Positions 38,510-47,150 of a DNA stretch of 64,000 nucleotides are shown here, one piece after another. This stretch comes from Candidatus Enterococcus testudinis (GTDB taxonomy: Bacteria; Bacillota; Bacilli; Lactobacillales; Enterococcaceae). The position numbers and the translations under genes were made by a program. How positions within the stretch are numbered: the stretch's first letter is position 1; each line of letters starts with the position of its first letter. Location: contig NZ_NGKU01000001.1 in the NCBI RefSeq assembly GCF_002140915.1, forward strand, positions 2,865,194-2,929,193, written 5' to 3'. The notes under the pieces were generated by a model. That model worked only from the letters and a program-made list of their open reading frames with translations, was not told the origin of the DNA and ran no database searches.

Positions 38510-39904
38510 TCACATTTTAGAAGGATCTTCCATTTCTTGCAACGCACTATGTCGATAACCATAAACAAAATAAATCACAACGCCAATCACCAACGTAATC
38601 GCAAAGACGATCCAAGTCGTCATTTGCAGACGGGTCATCAAAAATAGACAGCTTGCGACGGAAATCAATGGCAGAACTGGAACGAAGGGCACTTTGAATT
38701 CACCTTTCTGTGGTTCTCCTAACATTTTGCGTAGTTTGATGATGCCCAATGACATCAGAATCAAATAAGACAATGCTGCAATATTGGTCAATTCAGCCAA
38801 TATATTCAGCGGGAATGCCGCAGCAAAGAACAAGGCAAAGGCACCCGCTACATAAGTGGCTTTCTTCGGTGTTTGTTGCTTGGGATCCACGTCTTGCATG
38901 AAGCGTGGCAGCAACCCATCTTTGCTGATTGCGTACAATAAGCGGGCCAATGAATACATCATCGCGATCGTCACCGTCAACAGTGTCAAGATTGCACCGA
39001 CAGAGATGATCGACCCCACCACACCATGATTGATATAGCGCATCGCAAATGCCACCGGATCACTAACGCCTAACTCTGTATAAGGTACGATACCTGTCAA
39101 GATCAATGTTACTACGATATAAAGAACCGTCGCAATCGCAATCGATCCAATGATGCCCCGAGGCACGTTTTTCTTAGCATCTTCGACTTCTTCAGCTGCC
39201 ATAGCCACTGCATCAAAGCCTAAGAAGGCAAAGAATACCAACGCTGCACCATTAAAGACTCCCGAGAAACCAAAGGGCATAAATGGCTGCCAATTGGTCG
39301 GTTCGACGAAAAAGACCCCAAAGACGATAAACAACGCAATGATTGCAAACTTGACCCAAACCATCGCATTATTCAAACGCAACGCTTTTTTCGCTTCTTG
39401 GCTCACCCACAAGGTCACAAAAACGATCACCAAACCAGCAATCAAATCAATATATGTTCCCTTGCTTGGGTCATAGCCAGCTGTCAAGGCTGTGGGCAGA
39501 TAGATGTCTGCACTGGCTAAAAAACCTTGAACATAGCCCGACCAACCTGAAGCGACCGAAGAGACGGCCAAAAGAAATTCACATATCAAGAACCAGCCCG
39601 CCAACCACGCAATGAATTCCCCAAAAACGACATACAAATAAGAATACGCACCACCCAAAACGGGAATACGGGAAGCAAATTCGGCAAAAGATAAACCTGA
39701 CAATACCACCACGATCCCAGCGATCACAAAGGACAAAATCAGTGCTGGACCTGCATACTCAACTGACGCTGCACCGGTCACGACAAATATCCCCGTGCCG
39801 ATGATCGCGCCAATCCCCAGCATAATCAAATCCTTCAGTTTCAATTCTTTTTTTAGGTTCGTCACACGTTCTGGTTGTATGACCTTTTTTCGAAATAAAT
39901 CCAT
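38510..39904 (-). CDS. APC family amino acid permease
   Basis: This is a 464-residue integral membrane transporter with 12 predicted helices. The N-terminus 'LKDLIMLGIGAIIGTGIFVVTG' holds the GxG(I/V) substrate motif of helix 1 of the APC superfamily, and 'ALVFFAFLGFDAVAMAAEEVEDAKKNVPRGI' (core 'FAFLGFDAVAMAAEE') is the helix 6 signature of the cationic amino acid (CAT/YfnA-like) subgroup. The exact amino acid is not predictable. It follows the sugar porter gene by 20 bp and has its own AGGAGG SD; the two share a terminator. Confidence 0.9.
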   Translation of the reverse strand: MDLFRKKVIQPERVTNLKKELKLKDLIMLGIGAIIGTGIFVVTGAASVEYAGPALILSFVIAGIVVVLSGLSFAEFASRIPVLGGAYSYLYVVFGEFIAWLAGWFLICEFLLAVSSVASGWSGYVQGFLASADIYLPTALTAGYDPSKGTYIDLIAGLVIVFVTLWVSQEAKKALRLNNAMVWVKFAIIALFIVFGVFFVEPTNWQPFMPFGFSGVFNGAALVFFAFLGFDAVAMAAEEVEDAKKNVPRGIIGSIAIATVLYIVVTLILTGIVPYTELGVSDPVAFAMRYINHGVVGSIISVGAILTLLTVTIAMMYSLARLLYAISKDGLLPRFMQDVDPKQQTPKKATYVAGAFALFFAAAFPLNILAELTNIAALSYLILMSLGIIKLRKMLGEPQKGEFKVPFVPVLPLISVASCLFLMTRLQMTTWIVFAITLVIGVVIYFVYGYRHSALQEMEDPSKM

Positions 39905-39924
39905 GGTTCCTCCTGAAATTTACG

Positions 39925-40791
39925 TTACGCTGTTTTCATATACCCCAGCAAGACACCGCCAATAATGACCAGCAAACAGCCAATGACAACATAACGCAAT
40001 TCTTTTTTGGTTTTCTTTTCTCCTAAGATAAAAATACCGCCTAGTGTTGAAATGATGATACCCATTTGTGACAATGAAAATCCGACTGCCAGCCCCACTT
40101 GCTGTACCGTGATCAACATACATACATTTCCAACACCCCATAGCAAACCAGACAATGTATTCTTCCAAACATAGCGATCTACTGTTGTTTTGCGCAATGC
40201 GAACAAGCTCGCACCGATCAGCATACCGATACTTTGCGGCAAAATGATTGCCAACGGATCAATCCCTGCCCAAGTGATAATGATCGTATACGCGCCATAA
40301 CCAATCGTAGAAGAAATCAATGCGCGTAAGCCTTTAGGAAAATCGAGCATTTTATTGTCCGTTTCCGGCGCATGTTCGCCATCTTGACGCGCGGTCAAAT
40401 AGGCACCGATCACCAACAATACCAACGCACAGATACCTAACAAATAATCACGGGTCTGTGTCCATTCAGCAAAGAAGATTGCTCCTGCTACCGTATTCAA
40501 AATCAATTGCATGCCAGTTGATAATGGTAAGCCAACAGAAACACCCAAATGTTTCATCCCATGGAACTGACCGTTTTGACCGACAGCCCAGCATAATCCT
40601 GAAAGCAATCCAATGATAATCACTTTCCCATCAATTGCGGGCATCGTGACAAAAAACACAATCAACGAAAAGACGAAGGCACCAATCGTCATACCAAGGG
40701 TTTGCTGATTGGCATCGCCTCCAAGTTTTCCACTGACTAAACCGATGCTGCCCCATGCGAACATAGGGATTAAAGCTACAAGTATTTCCAT
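39925..40791 (-). CDS. GRP-family sugar porter (GlcU/RbsU type)
   Basis: This is a 288-residue membrane protein with ten hydrophobic helices, a drug/metabolite-like fold of the glucose/ribose porter family. Characteristic pieces are 'ALIPMFAWGSIGLVSGKLGG', 'GLLSGLCWAVGQNGQF', 'GVSVGLPLSTGMQLI' and the mirrored second-half 'LSGLLWGVGNVCML'. It should mediate proton-coupled, non-PTS uptake of glucose or ribose. A near-cre site in the promoter spacer suggests catabolite control. Its nearness to the rbs operon makes ribose a real alternative to glucose. Confidence 0.85.
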   Translation of the reverse strand: MEILVALIPMFAWGSIGLVSGKLGGDANQQTLGMTIGAFVFSLIVFFVTMPAIDGKVIIIGLLSGLCWAVGQNGQFHGMKHLGVSVGLPLSTGMQLILNTVAGAIFFAEWTQTRDYLLGICALVLLVIGAYLTARQDGEHAPETDNKMLDFPKGLRALISSTIGYGAYTIIITWAGIDPLAIILPQSIGMLIGASLFALRKTTVDRYVWKNTLSGLLWGVGNVCMLITVQQVGLAVGFSLSQMGIIISTLGGIFILGEKKTKKELRYVVIGCLLVIIGGVLLGYMKTA

Positions 40792-40833
40792 TATGATTCA
40801 TCCTTACTATTCAGTTTTTAGTACACAAGGGTA

Positions 40834-40863
40834 AGTGTATCAGTGAAAACGTTTAAAGGACAA
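40834..40863 (-). promoter_or_regulatory. Sugar porter promoter with cre-like site
   Basis: Read leftward, TTGTCC (40863-40858), an 18-bp spacer and TACACT (40839-40834). The spacer is TGAAAACGTTTAAA plus 4 bases (40844-40857), one mismatch from cre. Confidence 0.6.
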
Positions 40864-40929
40864 GTTATATTTTGCTGAAAAGAATCTGAAAATCAGGCGT
40901 GATACTGAGTATAACCAATCCTCATTTTT

Positions 40930-41967
40930 CTAGCGGGTTTCTTCATAATAGCTTAATAATGGGAAAAACAACGTCATGGTTGTGCCTTGTCCCACGGTCG
41001 AAGCGGCCGTTAATTCAATGCCTAACTCTTTGGCCAAATTTTTGGCTAAATAAAGGCCCAATCCCGTGGAATGGGTATCGGTTTTCCGCCCATTTTCTCC
41101 CGTAAAGCCTTTGTCAAAAATCCGACGCAGATCTTCCGGCGGTATGCCGATCCCATTATCGGTCAGCCGCAAATAAGTGCCTTGCTCATCCTTATTGATT
41201 TGGATTGTTAACTGGCCATTGTCTGGCGTATATTTGACTGCATTACTCACCAATTGGCTAAATATAAAGGAAAGCCACTTCTCATCGGTCAAGATGTGCT
41301 GATCATCGCCTTCCACTTCATAGTGCAAATTCTTTTGGATAAAATAGTTGGCTTGGCTGCGCAATACGGGTTGAATCACTGATTTCATCGATACTTCTTG
41401 GACCAGATAATCCTTCGAAAAGCTATCTAATCGGGAGACATACAAAACTTGCTCAACATAGGCATTGATGCGGGTAAGTTCATTTTCCAACAAAATAAAT
41501 TTATCATCTGGAATATCAAATTCTACTGCATGCAATAGCAAGCGTGAAGCTGCTAACGGTACTTTGATCTCGTGGACCCACGAATCGATATACTCCTTTT
41601 GTTCTTCTTGATTACGTACAACTTGCTGCATCAATTCTTGGTGCTCCCCAATCAATTGATTGACATAGCGTTCAATTCGTTCTTCTTCGACTGAACGTGC
41701 CCCATATAAATAATTTTGTAATAAGCTGTCACCAGGTTGCGGGGTGATTTTTTGCCAAAAGCGTCGCTTGGCTAAGTAACTGACCGACAAAAAAAAGAGC
41801 AGCAATACAGATTGCATCAAGAACAAATAGCCAACTGTGCCCCAATCTAATGGCGAATGAGGAATCAACCAAAAGACCAATATCGTTAAGACAAAAAAGA
41901 CCATCCACGCCACCAGCAGCAGCCAACGATCTTTGAGAAAGCTGGCTATCGTCTTTAGATTCTTCAT
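40930..41967 (-). CDS. Intramembrane-sensing histidine kinase (BceS-like)
   Basis: This 345-residue kinase has two N-terminal helices (about 15-37 and 45-66) joined by a very short outside loop, so it lacks an extracellular sensor. The H-box is 'IDSWVHEIKVPLAASRLLL' with His132, and the ATP domain shows 'QLVSNAVKYTP', 'LTDNGIGIPPEDL' and 'HSTGLGLYLAKNLA'. This is the BceS layout, where the signal normally comes from a bacitracin-type ABC transporter. None is adjacent. It overlaps the response regulator gene by 4 bp (ATGA). Confidence 0.9.
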   Translation of the reverse strand: MKNLKTIASFLKDRWLLLVAWMVFFVLTILVFWLIPHSPLDWGTVGYLFLMQSVLLLFFLSVSYLAKRRFWQKITPQPGDSLLQNYLYGARSVEEERIERYVNQLIGEHQELMQQVVRNQEEQKEYIDSWVHEIKVPLAASRLLLHAVEFDIPDDKFILLENELTRINAYVEQVLYVSRLDSFSKDYLVQEVSMKSVIQPVLRSQANYFIQKNLHYEVEGDDQHILTDEKWLSFIFSQLVSNAVKYTPDNGQLTIQINKDEQGTYLRLTDNGIGIPPEDLRRIFDKGFTGENGRKTDTHSTGLGLYLAKNLAKELGIELTAASTVGQGTTMTLFFPLLSYYEETR

Positions 41968-42638
41968 GGTACGATATATCCTTGTCCGACTTTGGTCTCA
42001 ATATAGCCGACTGTCCCTGTTTGTTCGATTTTTCGCCGCAGCCGATTGATATTGACTGTCAACGTATTGTCGTCAACAAACCGTTCATCATCCCACAAAG
42101 CCCGCAATAACTTTTCACGGCTCAAAATTTTGCCATGGTTTTTCATTAAAATATACAGCAAGCGGTACTCATTTTTGCTCAAATCGATGGTTTCGTCATT
42201 GATTGACATACTGCTATTGTCAATATTCAACGTTAATCCGTTATGGACCAATGTTTCATTGCTGCTTTCAACATAGTTATAGGAACGACGCAGCAAGGCG
42301 TTGATCTTGGCAATCAGAACATCGATCTCGAAAGGTTTGGTCACAAAATCATCGGCCCCCATATTCATCGCCATGATCATATCCATATTGGTATTACGGC
42401 TGGAGATAAAAATGATCGGCACTTTCGAGGTCTCTCGAATTTTTTGACACCAATAGTAGCCGTCAAATACTGGCAAATTGATATCTAATAGGATCAACTG
42501 CGGATTTTCCGTTTCAAAATCGCTTGCGACTTGGTGGAAATCCGTTGTCCCAAAGGTGTCAAATTGCCATTTCTCCAATTCTTCCATGATCAGCTGCCGA
42601 ATAACAGCTTCATCTTCTACTATCATGATTTTAGCCAT
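41964..42638 (-). CDS. OmpR-family response regulator (BceR-like)
   Basis: This 224-residue regulator has a receiver domain with phospho-acceptor Asp52 ('LILLDINLPVFDGYYW'), 'FISSRNTNMDMIMAMNMGADDF' (core 'SSRNTNMD', BceR-typical) and switch Lys in 'VTKPFE'. A C-terminal winged helix ('DDNTLTVNINRLRRKIEQTG') follows. With the kinase encoded next to it, it probably controls cell-envelope antibiotic resistance genes elsewhere. In E. faecalis an orphan pair of this kind (SapRS) controls distant transporters; orthology is not proven here. Confidence 0.92.
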   Translation of the reverse strand: MAKIMIVEDEAVIRQLIMEELEKWQFDTFGTTDFHQVASDFETENPQLILLDINLPVFDGYYWCQKIRETSKVPIIFISSRNTNMDMIMAMNMGADDFVTKPFEIDVLIAKINALLRRSYNYVESSNETLVHNGLTLNIDNSSMSINDETIDLSKNEYRLLYILMKNHGKILSREKLLRALWDDERFVDDNTLTVNINRLRRKIEQTGTVGYIETKVGQGYIVP

Positions 42639-42737
42639 TGCATGAAGTCCCTCGCTTTTTCAAAAATTCTTTTCTTAACTGTATCAAATAATACACGTGA
42701 ATGCGAACAATAATCGTTACTTTAATCAATTATAAAA

Positions 42738-42763
42738 GACCCGCCTCAAAATAAGGCGGATCT
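42738..42763 (-). terminator. Terminator after the phosphohexomutase unit
   Basis: Stem AGAcCCGCCT / AGGCGGaTCT (one mismatch) with loop CAAAATA is followed, read leftward, by TTTTATA. It lies 28 bases past the small membrane protein gene. Confidence 0.75.
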
Positions 42764-42790
42764 GCACTTTTTTATCCTCAATTGTCTATC

Positions 42791-42994
42791 TTACTCAATG
42801 ATTTCCACTGTTTCGATGAGTAATTTTCCCACAAATAATAAGATACCGTCGAAAAACAGCACACTCATATTGATACCCAGCAACATGGCTAACTTTTCTA
42901 CGACATCGATTTTGGGTCGTTGATTCAAATAGCGAATCAAAAAGAAATTTGTTCCGTAGGTTACCAACATGATTAATCCCATCACCATTACCAT
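42791..42994 (-). CDS. Small two-helix membrane protein
   Basis: This 67-residue protein has hydrophobic helices near residues 2-22 ('VMVMGLIMLVTYGTNFFLI') and 38-60 ('LLGINMSVLFFDGILLFVG'), joined by a charged loop. No family is recognised. I chose ATG 42994, because AGGGG lies 6 bases upstream; an ATG five codons earlier has no SD. It follows the phosphohexomutase gene by 28 bp and precedes the shared terminator, so it is in that operon. Confidence 0.6.
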   Translation of the reverse strand: MVMVMGLIMLVTYGTNFFLIRYLNQRPKIDVVEKLAMLLGINMSVLFFDGILLFVGKLLIETVEIIE

Positions 42995-43022
42995 CTGTTT
43001 CCCCTGCATTTCTACACATATT

Positions 43023-44516
43023 TTATTCTGACAAAAAGTCGCTCAGTTTCCTTTGATCAATCGCCGCATAACGGTTTAAATAGACACCGATTTGCTCTGC
43101 GATCGCCGGTAAATGGCCAGCCACATCATTTTCGATCTGCAAGACTAGTAACGGCTCATGTAAACTCATCCGCAACAAAAACCAGCCCTTGCCATAAGGA
43201 TCAGCTACTTTAAAACGAATGCCTTCTTCATTTTCAGGATCAATAGTCCAGCCCGCTTGATTGATTGAACCAAAATCAGCGATCACTTGACGCCCATAAC
43301 TTTGATAGTCTGGCGCATTGATTTTAAAGCGGATTTCTTGTGTTTCTGCCGGTTGCTTGAGTGTTGCAATCAAATCATCTAGTGACGTGCCTTGCCTCTG
43401 AAGTTCTGGCAAGATCATCAGGATCTTGGCAATGACATAGGCACCGTCATCTAGAAAATAGTTTTCTTTAAAGGCGGCATGACCGCTAGTTTCGATGGCT
43501 AACTGAACGTCTTCCCCGGCGGCATTTAAGCGGATTGCTTTATTGATCACATTACGATAGCCGGAAATATAACGCACCTGTTGCCCGCCTAAGGATTCAA
43601 TGAACTGCTTCAAGTGATCCGAAGTCGGTGAATTGGTCACGATCTTCGTACCAGGATGTGCAGCCAATACGATTTTACTCAATACAGCGATCATATTGTT
43701 GCGATTCAGCGGAGCCCCGCTTTTGGTGACCACTGCTGAGCGATCCACATCGGTATCAAAAATAATGCCTAGATCTGCTTGTTCTCTCAAAACAGCATCC
43801 ATAATGCTCCTCATCGCTTCTTTGTTATCTGGATTCGGAATATGGTTAGGAAAATGCCCATCCGGTTCTAAGAATTGCGACCCATTGGTGTCAGCACCTA
43901 ACGGCATCAGCACTTTCTCAGCAAAAAAACCACCCGCACCATTTCCAGCATCAACGATGATTTTCAACCCTGCCAAAGGCTGCGCTTCTGTCGTCCCCAT
44001 GCCTTGCCGAATGTTCGCCACCAAATCGGCTGCATAAGGAGTGAGTAAATCTTTTTGCTGATATTCTCCTGGATGATCACTCAGTTGCGGTTGTGTATGG
44101 GTCAATATATACTGGATATCGGTGTTTTCAGCACCGCCTTCGCGGCTGAATAGTTTGATACCATTAAAGTAGTAAGGCAAATGACTCGCCGTCAGCATGA
44201 CGCCGGCATCACAAGCGAACTCAGCAAATTGTGTACTCATAAACATCGCAGGTGTGGTGGCCAAACCGCAATCGATGACATCAATGCCTTCTGCTTGTAG
44301 CTGATCCATGAACGCTTGTTGGAGCATTTCTCCGCTTAGCCGACTATCTCTGCCCACAGCCACACGAAAAGGACCAGTCCCTTTGCTAGCTAACCAATGG
44401 TGCAATCCTGAGGCCACAGCTTTGACTGCAGCTTCTGTTAGTGTCACGTGTTCATCAGCAGTTGCAATCGCAATCCCGCGAATATCTGAACCATTTTGTA
44501 AATCAACGAACGACAT
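43023..44516 (-). CDS. Phosphomannomutase/phosphoglucomutase
   Basis: This is a 497-residue alpha-D-phosphohexomutase that converts a hexose 6-phosphate to its 1-phosphate. The four family sites are present: phospho-Ser in 'VMLTASHLPYYFNGIK', metal loop 'GIIFDTDVDRSAVV' (DxDxD), sugar loop 'AIETSGHAAFKENYFLDDG' (core 'ETSGHAAFKEN') and a phosphate-binding C-terminal region. The active serine context is SHLP in place of the usual SHNP. Substrate (Man, Glc or both) is not resolved. I chose ATG 44516; a GTG at 44525 is possible. Confidence 0.85.
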   Translation of the reverse strand: MSFVDLQNGSDIRGIAIATADEHVTLTEAAVKAVASGLHHWLASKGTGPFRVAVGRDSRLSGEMLQQAFMDQLQAEGIDVIDCGLATTPAMFMSTQFAEFACDAGVMLTASHLPYYFNGIKLFSREGGAENTDIQYILTHTQPQLSDHPGEYQQKDLLTPYAADLVANIRQGMGTTEAQPLAGLKIIVDAGNGAGGFFAEKVLMPLGADTNGSQFLEPDGHFPNHIPNPDNKEAMRSIMDAVLREQADLGIIFDTDVDRSAVVTKSGAPLNRNNMIAVLSKIVLAAHPGTKIVTNSPTSDHLKQFIESLGGQQVRYISGYRNVINKAIRLNAAGEDVQLAIETSGHAAFKENYFLDDGAYVIAKILMILPELQRQGTSLDDLIATLKQPAETQEIRFKINAPDYQSYGRQVIADFGSINQAGWTIDPENEEGIRFKVADPYGKGWFLLRMSLHEPLLVLQIENDVAGHLPAIAEQIGVYLNRYAAIDQRKLSDFLSE

Positions 44517-44569
44517 TTCCTCCACCCTCTCTTGTAACCGGAATCATTCTTATTATAACAGACAGCCGG

Positions 44570-44590
44570 CTAAAAAGGTGGCCTTTTTAG
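44570..44590. terminator. Short hairpin between ogt and the phosphohexomutase gene
   Basis: A perfect 9-bp stem (CTAAAAAGG / CCTTTTTAG) around TGG sits 30 bases past the ogt stop. The T-rich arm itself may act as the U-tract; it is a plausible but imperfect terminator. Confidence 0.55.
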
Positions 44591-44617
44591 TATTTTTTAC
44601 CTTAAAGAGTATAGGAA

Positions 44618-45112
44618 TCACAGTTTGTAAGCAATTCCTTCGATGTCCAACAAGTGTTGTTTGGTTGGCAATCCCCCGCGATACCCTGTCAAACGGCCAT
44701 TTTTTCCTAGGACACGATGACAAGGGACCAGAATCATCAGGGGATTTCTACCAACTGCATTGGCTACTGCTCGTATGGCCGTCGGTCGACCGACTTTTTG
44801 TGCCAACGCACTATAGCTGATTGTTTGACCATAAGGAATCTCTGCCAGCACTCGCCAGACCGTTTGTTGAAACGGTGTGCCGATAAAGTCAAACGGGAGA
44901 TCAAAAGCAATGGGTTCTCCAGCAAAATATCGCTGAAATTGTTCTTCAATCCGGTGATCTGGTGCTTTGGTCTCGCTGATCTGCGCTTGAGGGAAAAATT
45001 TAGTCCATTCATCGTGGGCTACTGTTTTCCCTAGATAGACATACCCTTGTTCTGTGCGAAACGCTTCGTAGCTTTCTTCATTGACGCGAAATTTCTGTTG
45101 TGTAACGAGCAT
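44618..45112 (-). CDS. ogt: Methylated-DNA-protein-cysteine methyltransferase
   Basis: Ogt repairs O6-alkylguanine by transferring the alkyl group to its own cysteine (suicide reaction). The 164 residues end with the canonical active site 'NPLMILVPCHRVLGKNG'; helix-turn-helix residues 'YSALAQKVGRPTAIRAVANAVG' (core 'GRPTAIRAVANA') precede it. There is no AdaA-type regulatory domain. SD AAGGAGAGG lies upstream of the ATG. It is monocistronic or co-transcribed with the phosphohexomutase gene. Confidence 0.95.
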   Translation of the reverse strand: MLVTQQKFRVNEESYEAFRTEQGYVYLGKTVAHDEWTKFFPQAQISETKAPDHRIEEQFQRYFAGEPIAFDLPFDFIGTPFQQTVWRVLAEIPYGQTISYSALAQKVGRPTAIRAVANAVGRNPLMILVPCHRVLGKNGRLTGYRGGLPTKQHLLDIEGIAYKL

Positions 45113-45237
45113 AGGACACCTCTCCTTGTTTGGTTGAACCTTCTAGTATACCTGAAGGATACAACCATTTCTCTATATTTTCTTTAGTATACATGAACAA
45201 CCCAGCAACACACCATGCTGATTACAGTCACCTCTAT

Positions 45238-45274
45238 GCAAAAAAGCAGCGACTGATGTCACAAGCCGCTGCTC
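45238..45274 (-). terminator. ABC exporter operon terminator
   Basis: Read leftward, stem AGCAGCG / CGCTGCT with a 15-base loop is followed by TTTTTT, 5 bases past the stop of the exporter gene. Confidence 0.88.
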
Positions 45275-45278
45275 TTCA

Positions 45279-47150
45279 TTAATCCAATTCGATTTTACCA
45301 GTATACAATTGATAATAGGTGCCTTTTTCGGCTAATAGCGTATCGTGGGTTCCCCGTTCGATAATACGCCCATGGTCCATCACCATGATGACATCTGAAT
45401 TTTGGATCGTTGACAATCGGTGGGCAATCACAAAAACAGTTCGTCCTGCCATTAAGCGATCCATCCCTGTTTGCACGATGCGTTCCGTTCGCGTATCAAT
45501 ACTTGAGGTTGCTTCATCCAAAATCATGACTGGCGGATCGGCGATAGCCGCTCTAGCGATTGCCAATAGTTGGCGTTGCCCTTGAGACAATCCATCGCCA
45601 TCTCCAGTGATGATCGTGTCGTATTTCTGCGGCAAATGGTTGATAAACATGTCTGCATTGGCCAATTTGGCTGCAGCTAACACTTCATCGTCGGATGCAT
45701 CTAGTTTGCCAAAACGAATATTTTCTCTGATCGTTCCAGTAAATAAATGGGTATCTTGTAAAACGATACCTAACGAACGACGCAATGATTCAAGATGGAT
45801 TTTCTCGATGTTGATACCGTCATAGCGAATCTTTCCTTCTTGGATATTGTAAAAGCGATTGATGAGATTGGTGATCGTGGTTTTCCCAGCCCCTGTCGCA
45901 CCTACAAAGGCGACTTTTTGACCAGGTTCCGCAAATAAATTGATGTCATGCAAGACCATTTTATTGTCGACATAACCAAAGTCTACCGATTCAAACCGCA
46001 CATCACCGGTGACTTCTGTGTAGGTGACACTGCCATCTTCATGAGGATGTTTCCATGCCCAAGTCCCTGTCCGTTCCTTGGTTTCAACCAATTGACCTTG
46101 GGACCATTTGGCATTGACTAAAGTCACATAACCCGAATCCACTTCAGGAGCCTCATCTAACAAGCCAAAGATACGTTCAGCACCTGCCAGCGCCATGATC
46201 ACAAAGTTGATTTGTTGGGACACTTGGCTGATCGGCCCATTCAAGGATCGACTTAATTGTAAGAAGGAGGCGATCATCCCCACAGTTAAACCGGAGACAC
46301 CATTGATCGCAAACAATCCACCAATAATGGCAATCAAGACATATTGGATATTCAATAAGTTCATCATGATCGGCATCAATGTATTGGCATTGATGTTGGC
46401 TTTGGTCGCACTTTCTTGCAGTTGATCATTCAGGGCATCAAATTCGTTCATTACAACTTGCTCATGGTTAAAAATCTTCACCACTTTTTGACCATGCATC
46501 ATTTCTTCAATGTAGCCATTGACCGCACCCAAATCCCGTTGTTGGGCACCAAAGAAACGCCCACTTTTGCGAGAGACCAAACGAATCACATTCAACATTA
46601 AGATGATCGACAACAAGACGAATAATGTCAGTGGCAAACTAATGGAAAACATGGCGATAAAGACGGAACAGAATGTCACTGCAGCCATCATCAAATTCGG
46701 GATACTTTGCGAGATCATCTGGCGTAATGTATCCGTATCATTGGTGAAGTGACTCATGATGTCCCCATCTGAACGTGCATCAAAATAACCAACTGGCAAC
46801 GACTGCATATGCGTAAACATCTGGTCGCGAATCTTTTTTTGCGTGCCTTCACTGATTTTGACCATCATAAAGTTATAGGTCAGACCTGCCAAAATACCTA
46901 TCAAATAAATGAACCCCATTTGAATGATTGCTTGCAGCAAGCTACTGAAATTGGGGTTGCTTTGTCCCAGCAAAGGCGTGATATGGTCATCAATGACGAC
47001 TTGCAAAAAGAGGGAGCCCCGCACATTGGCAAAAGCACTCAACAAAATCATGATCAGCACGACCAGCAGCTGCCCTTTATAATCCCCAAACATGGTTGTT
47101 AACAATCGTTTCATCGTTCCTACTGGATTTGCTGCTTGTCTATTCTTCAC
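45279..47150 (-). CDS. Heterodimeric ABC exporter, LSQGQ-signature subunit
   Basis: This half-transporter of about 623 residues has six membrane helices then an ATPase. Walker A is 'GATGAGKTTITNL', Walker B 'VMILDEATSSID' with the catalytic Glu, but the signature is 'LSQGQRQLLAIARA' in place of LSGGQ. A 30-residue insertion between membrane and ATPase domains ('WAWKHPHEDGSVTYTEV') is typical of the larger subunit of LmrCD/EfrCD-type exporters. Substrates are likely drugs or lipids. The start is uncertain: GTG 47150 (AAAGGA upstream), GTG 47156, or ATG 47114. It overlaps its partner by about 11 bp. Confidence 0.9.
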   Translation of the reverse strand: MKNRQAANPVGTMKRLLTTMFGDYKGQLLVVLIMILLSAFANVRGSLFLQVVIDDHITPLLGQSNPNFSSLLQAIIQMGFIYLIGILAGLTYNFMMVKISEGTQKKIRDQMFTHMQSLPVGYFDARSDGDIMSHFTNDTDTLRQMISQSIPNLMMAAVTFCSVFIAMFSISLPLTLFVLLSIILMLNVIRLVSRKSGRFFGAQQRDLGAVNGYIEEMMHGQKVVKIFNHEQVVMNEFDALNDQLQESATKANINANTLMPIMMNLLNIQYVLIAIIGGLFAINGVSGLTVGMIASFLQLSRSLNGPISQVSQQINFVIMALAGAERIFGLLDEAPEVDSGYVTLVNAKWSQGQLVETKERTGTWAWKHPHEDGSVTYTEVTGDVRFESVDFGYVDNKMVLHDINLFAEPGQKVAFVGATGAGKTTITNLINRFYNIQEGKIRYDGINIEKIHLESLRRSLGIVLQDTHLFTGTIRENIRFGKLDASDDEVLAAAKLANADMFINHLPQKYDTIITGDGDGLSQGQRQLLAIARAAIADPPVMILDEATSSIDTRTERIVQTGMDRLMAGRTVFVIAHRLSTIQNSDVIMVMDHGRIIERGTHDTLLAEKGTYYQLYTGKIELD

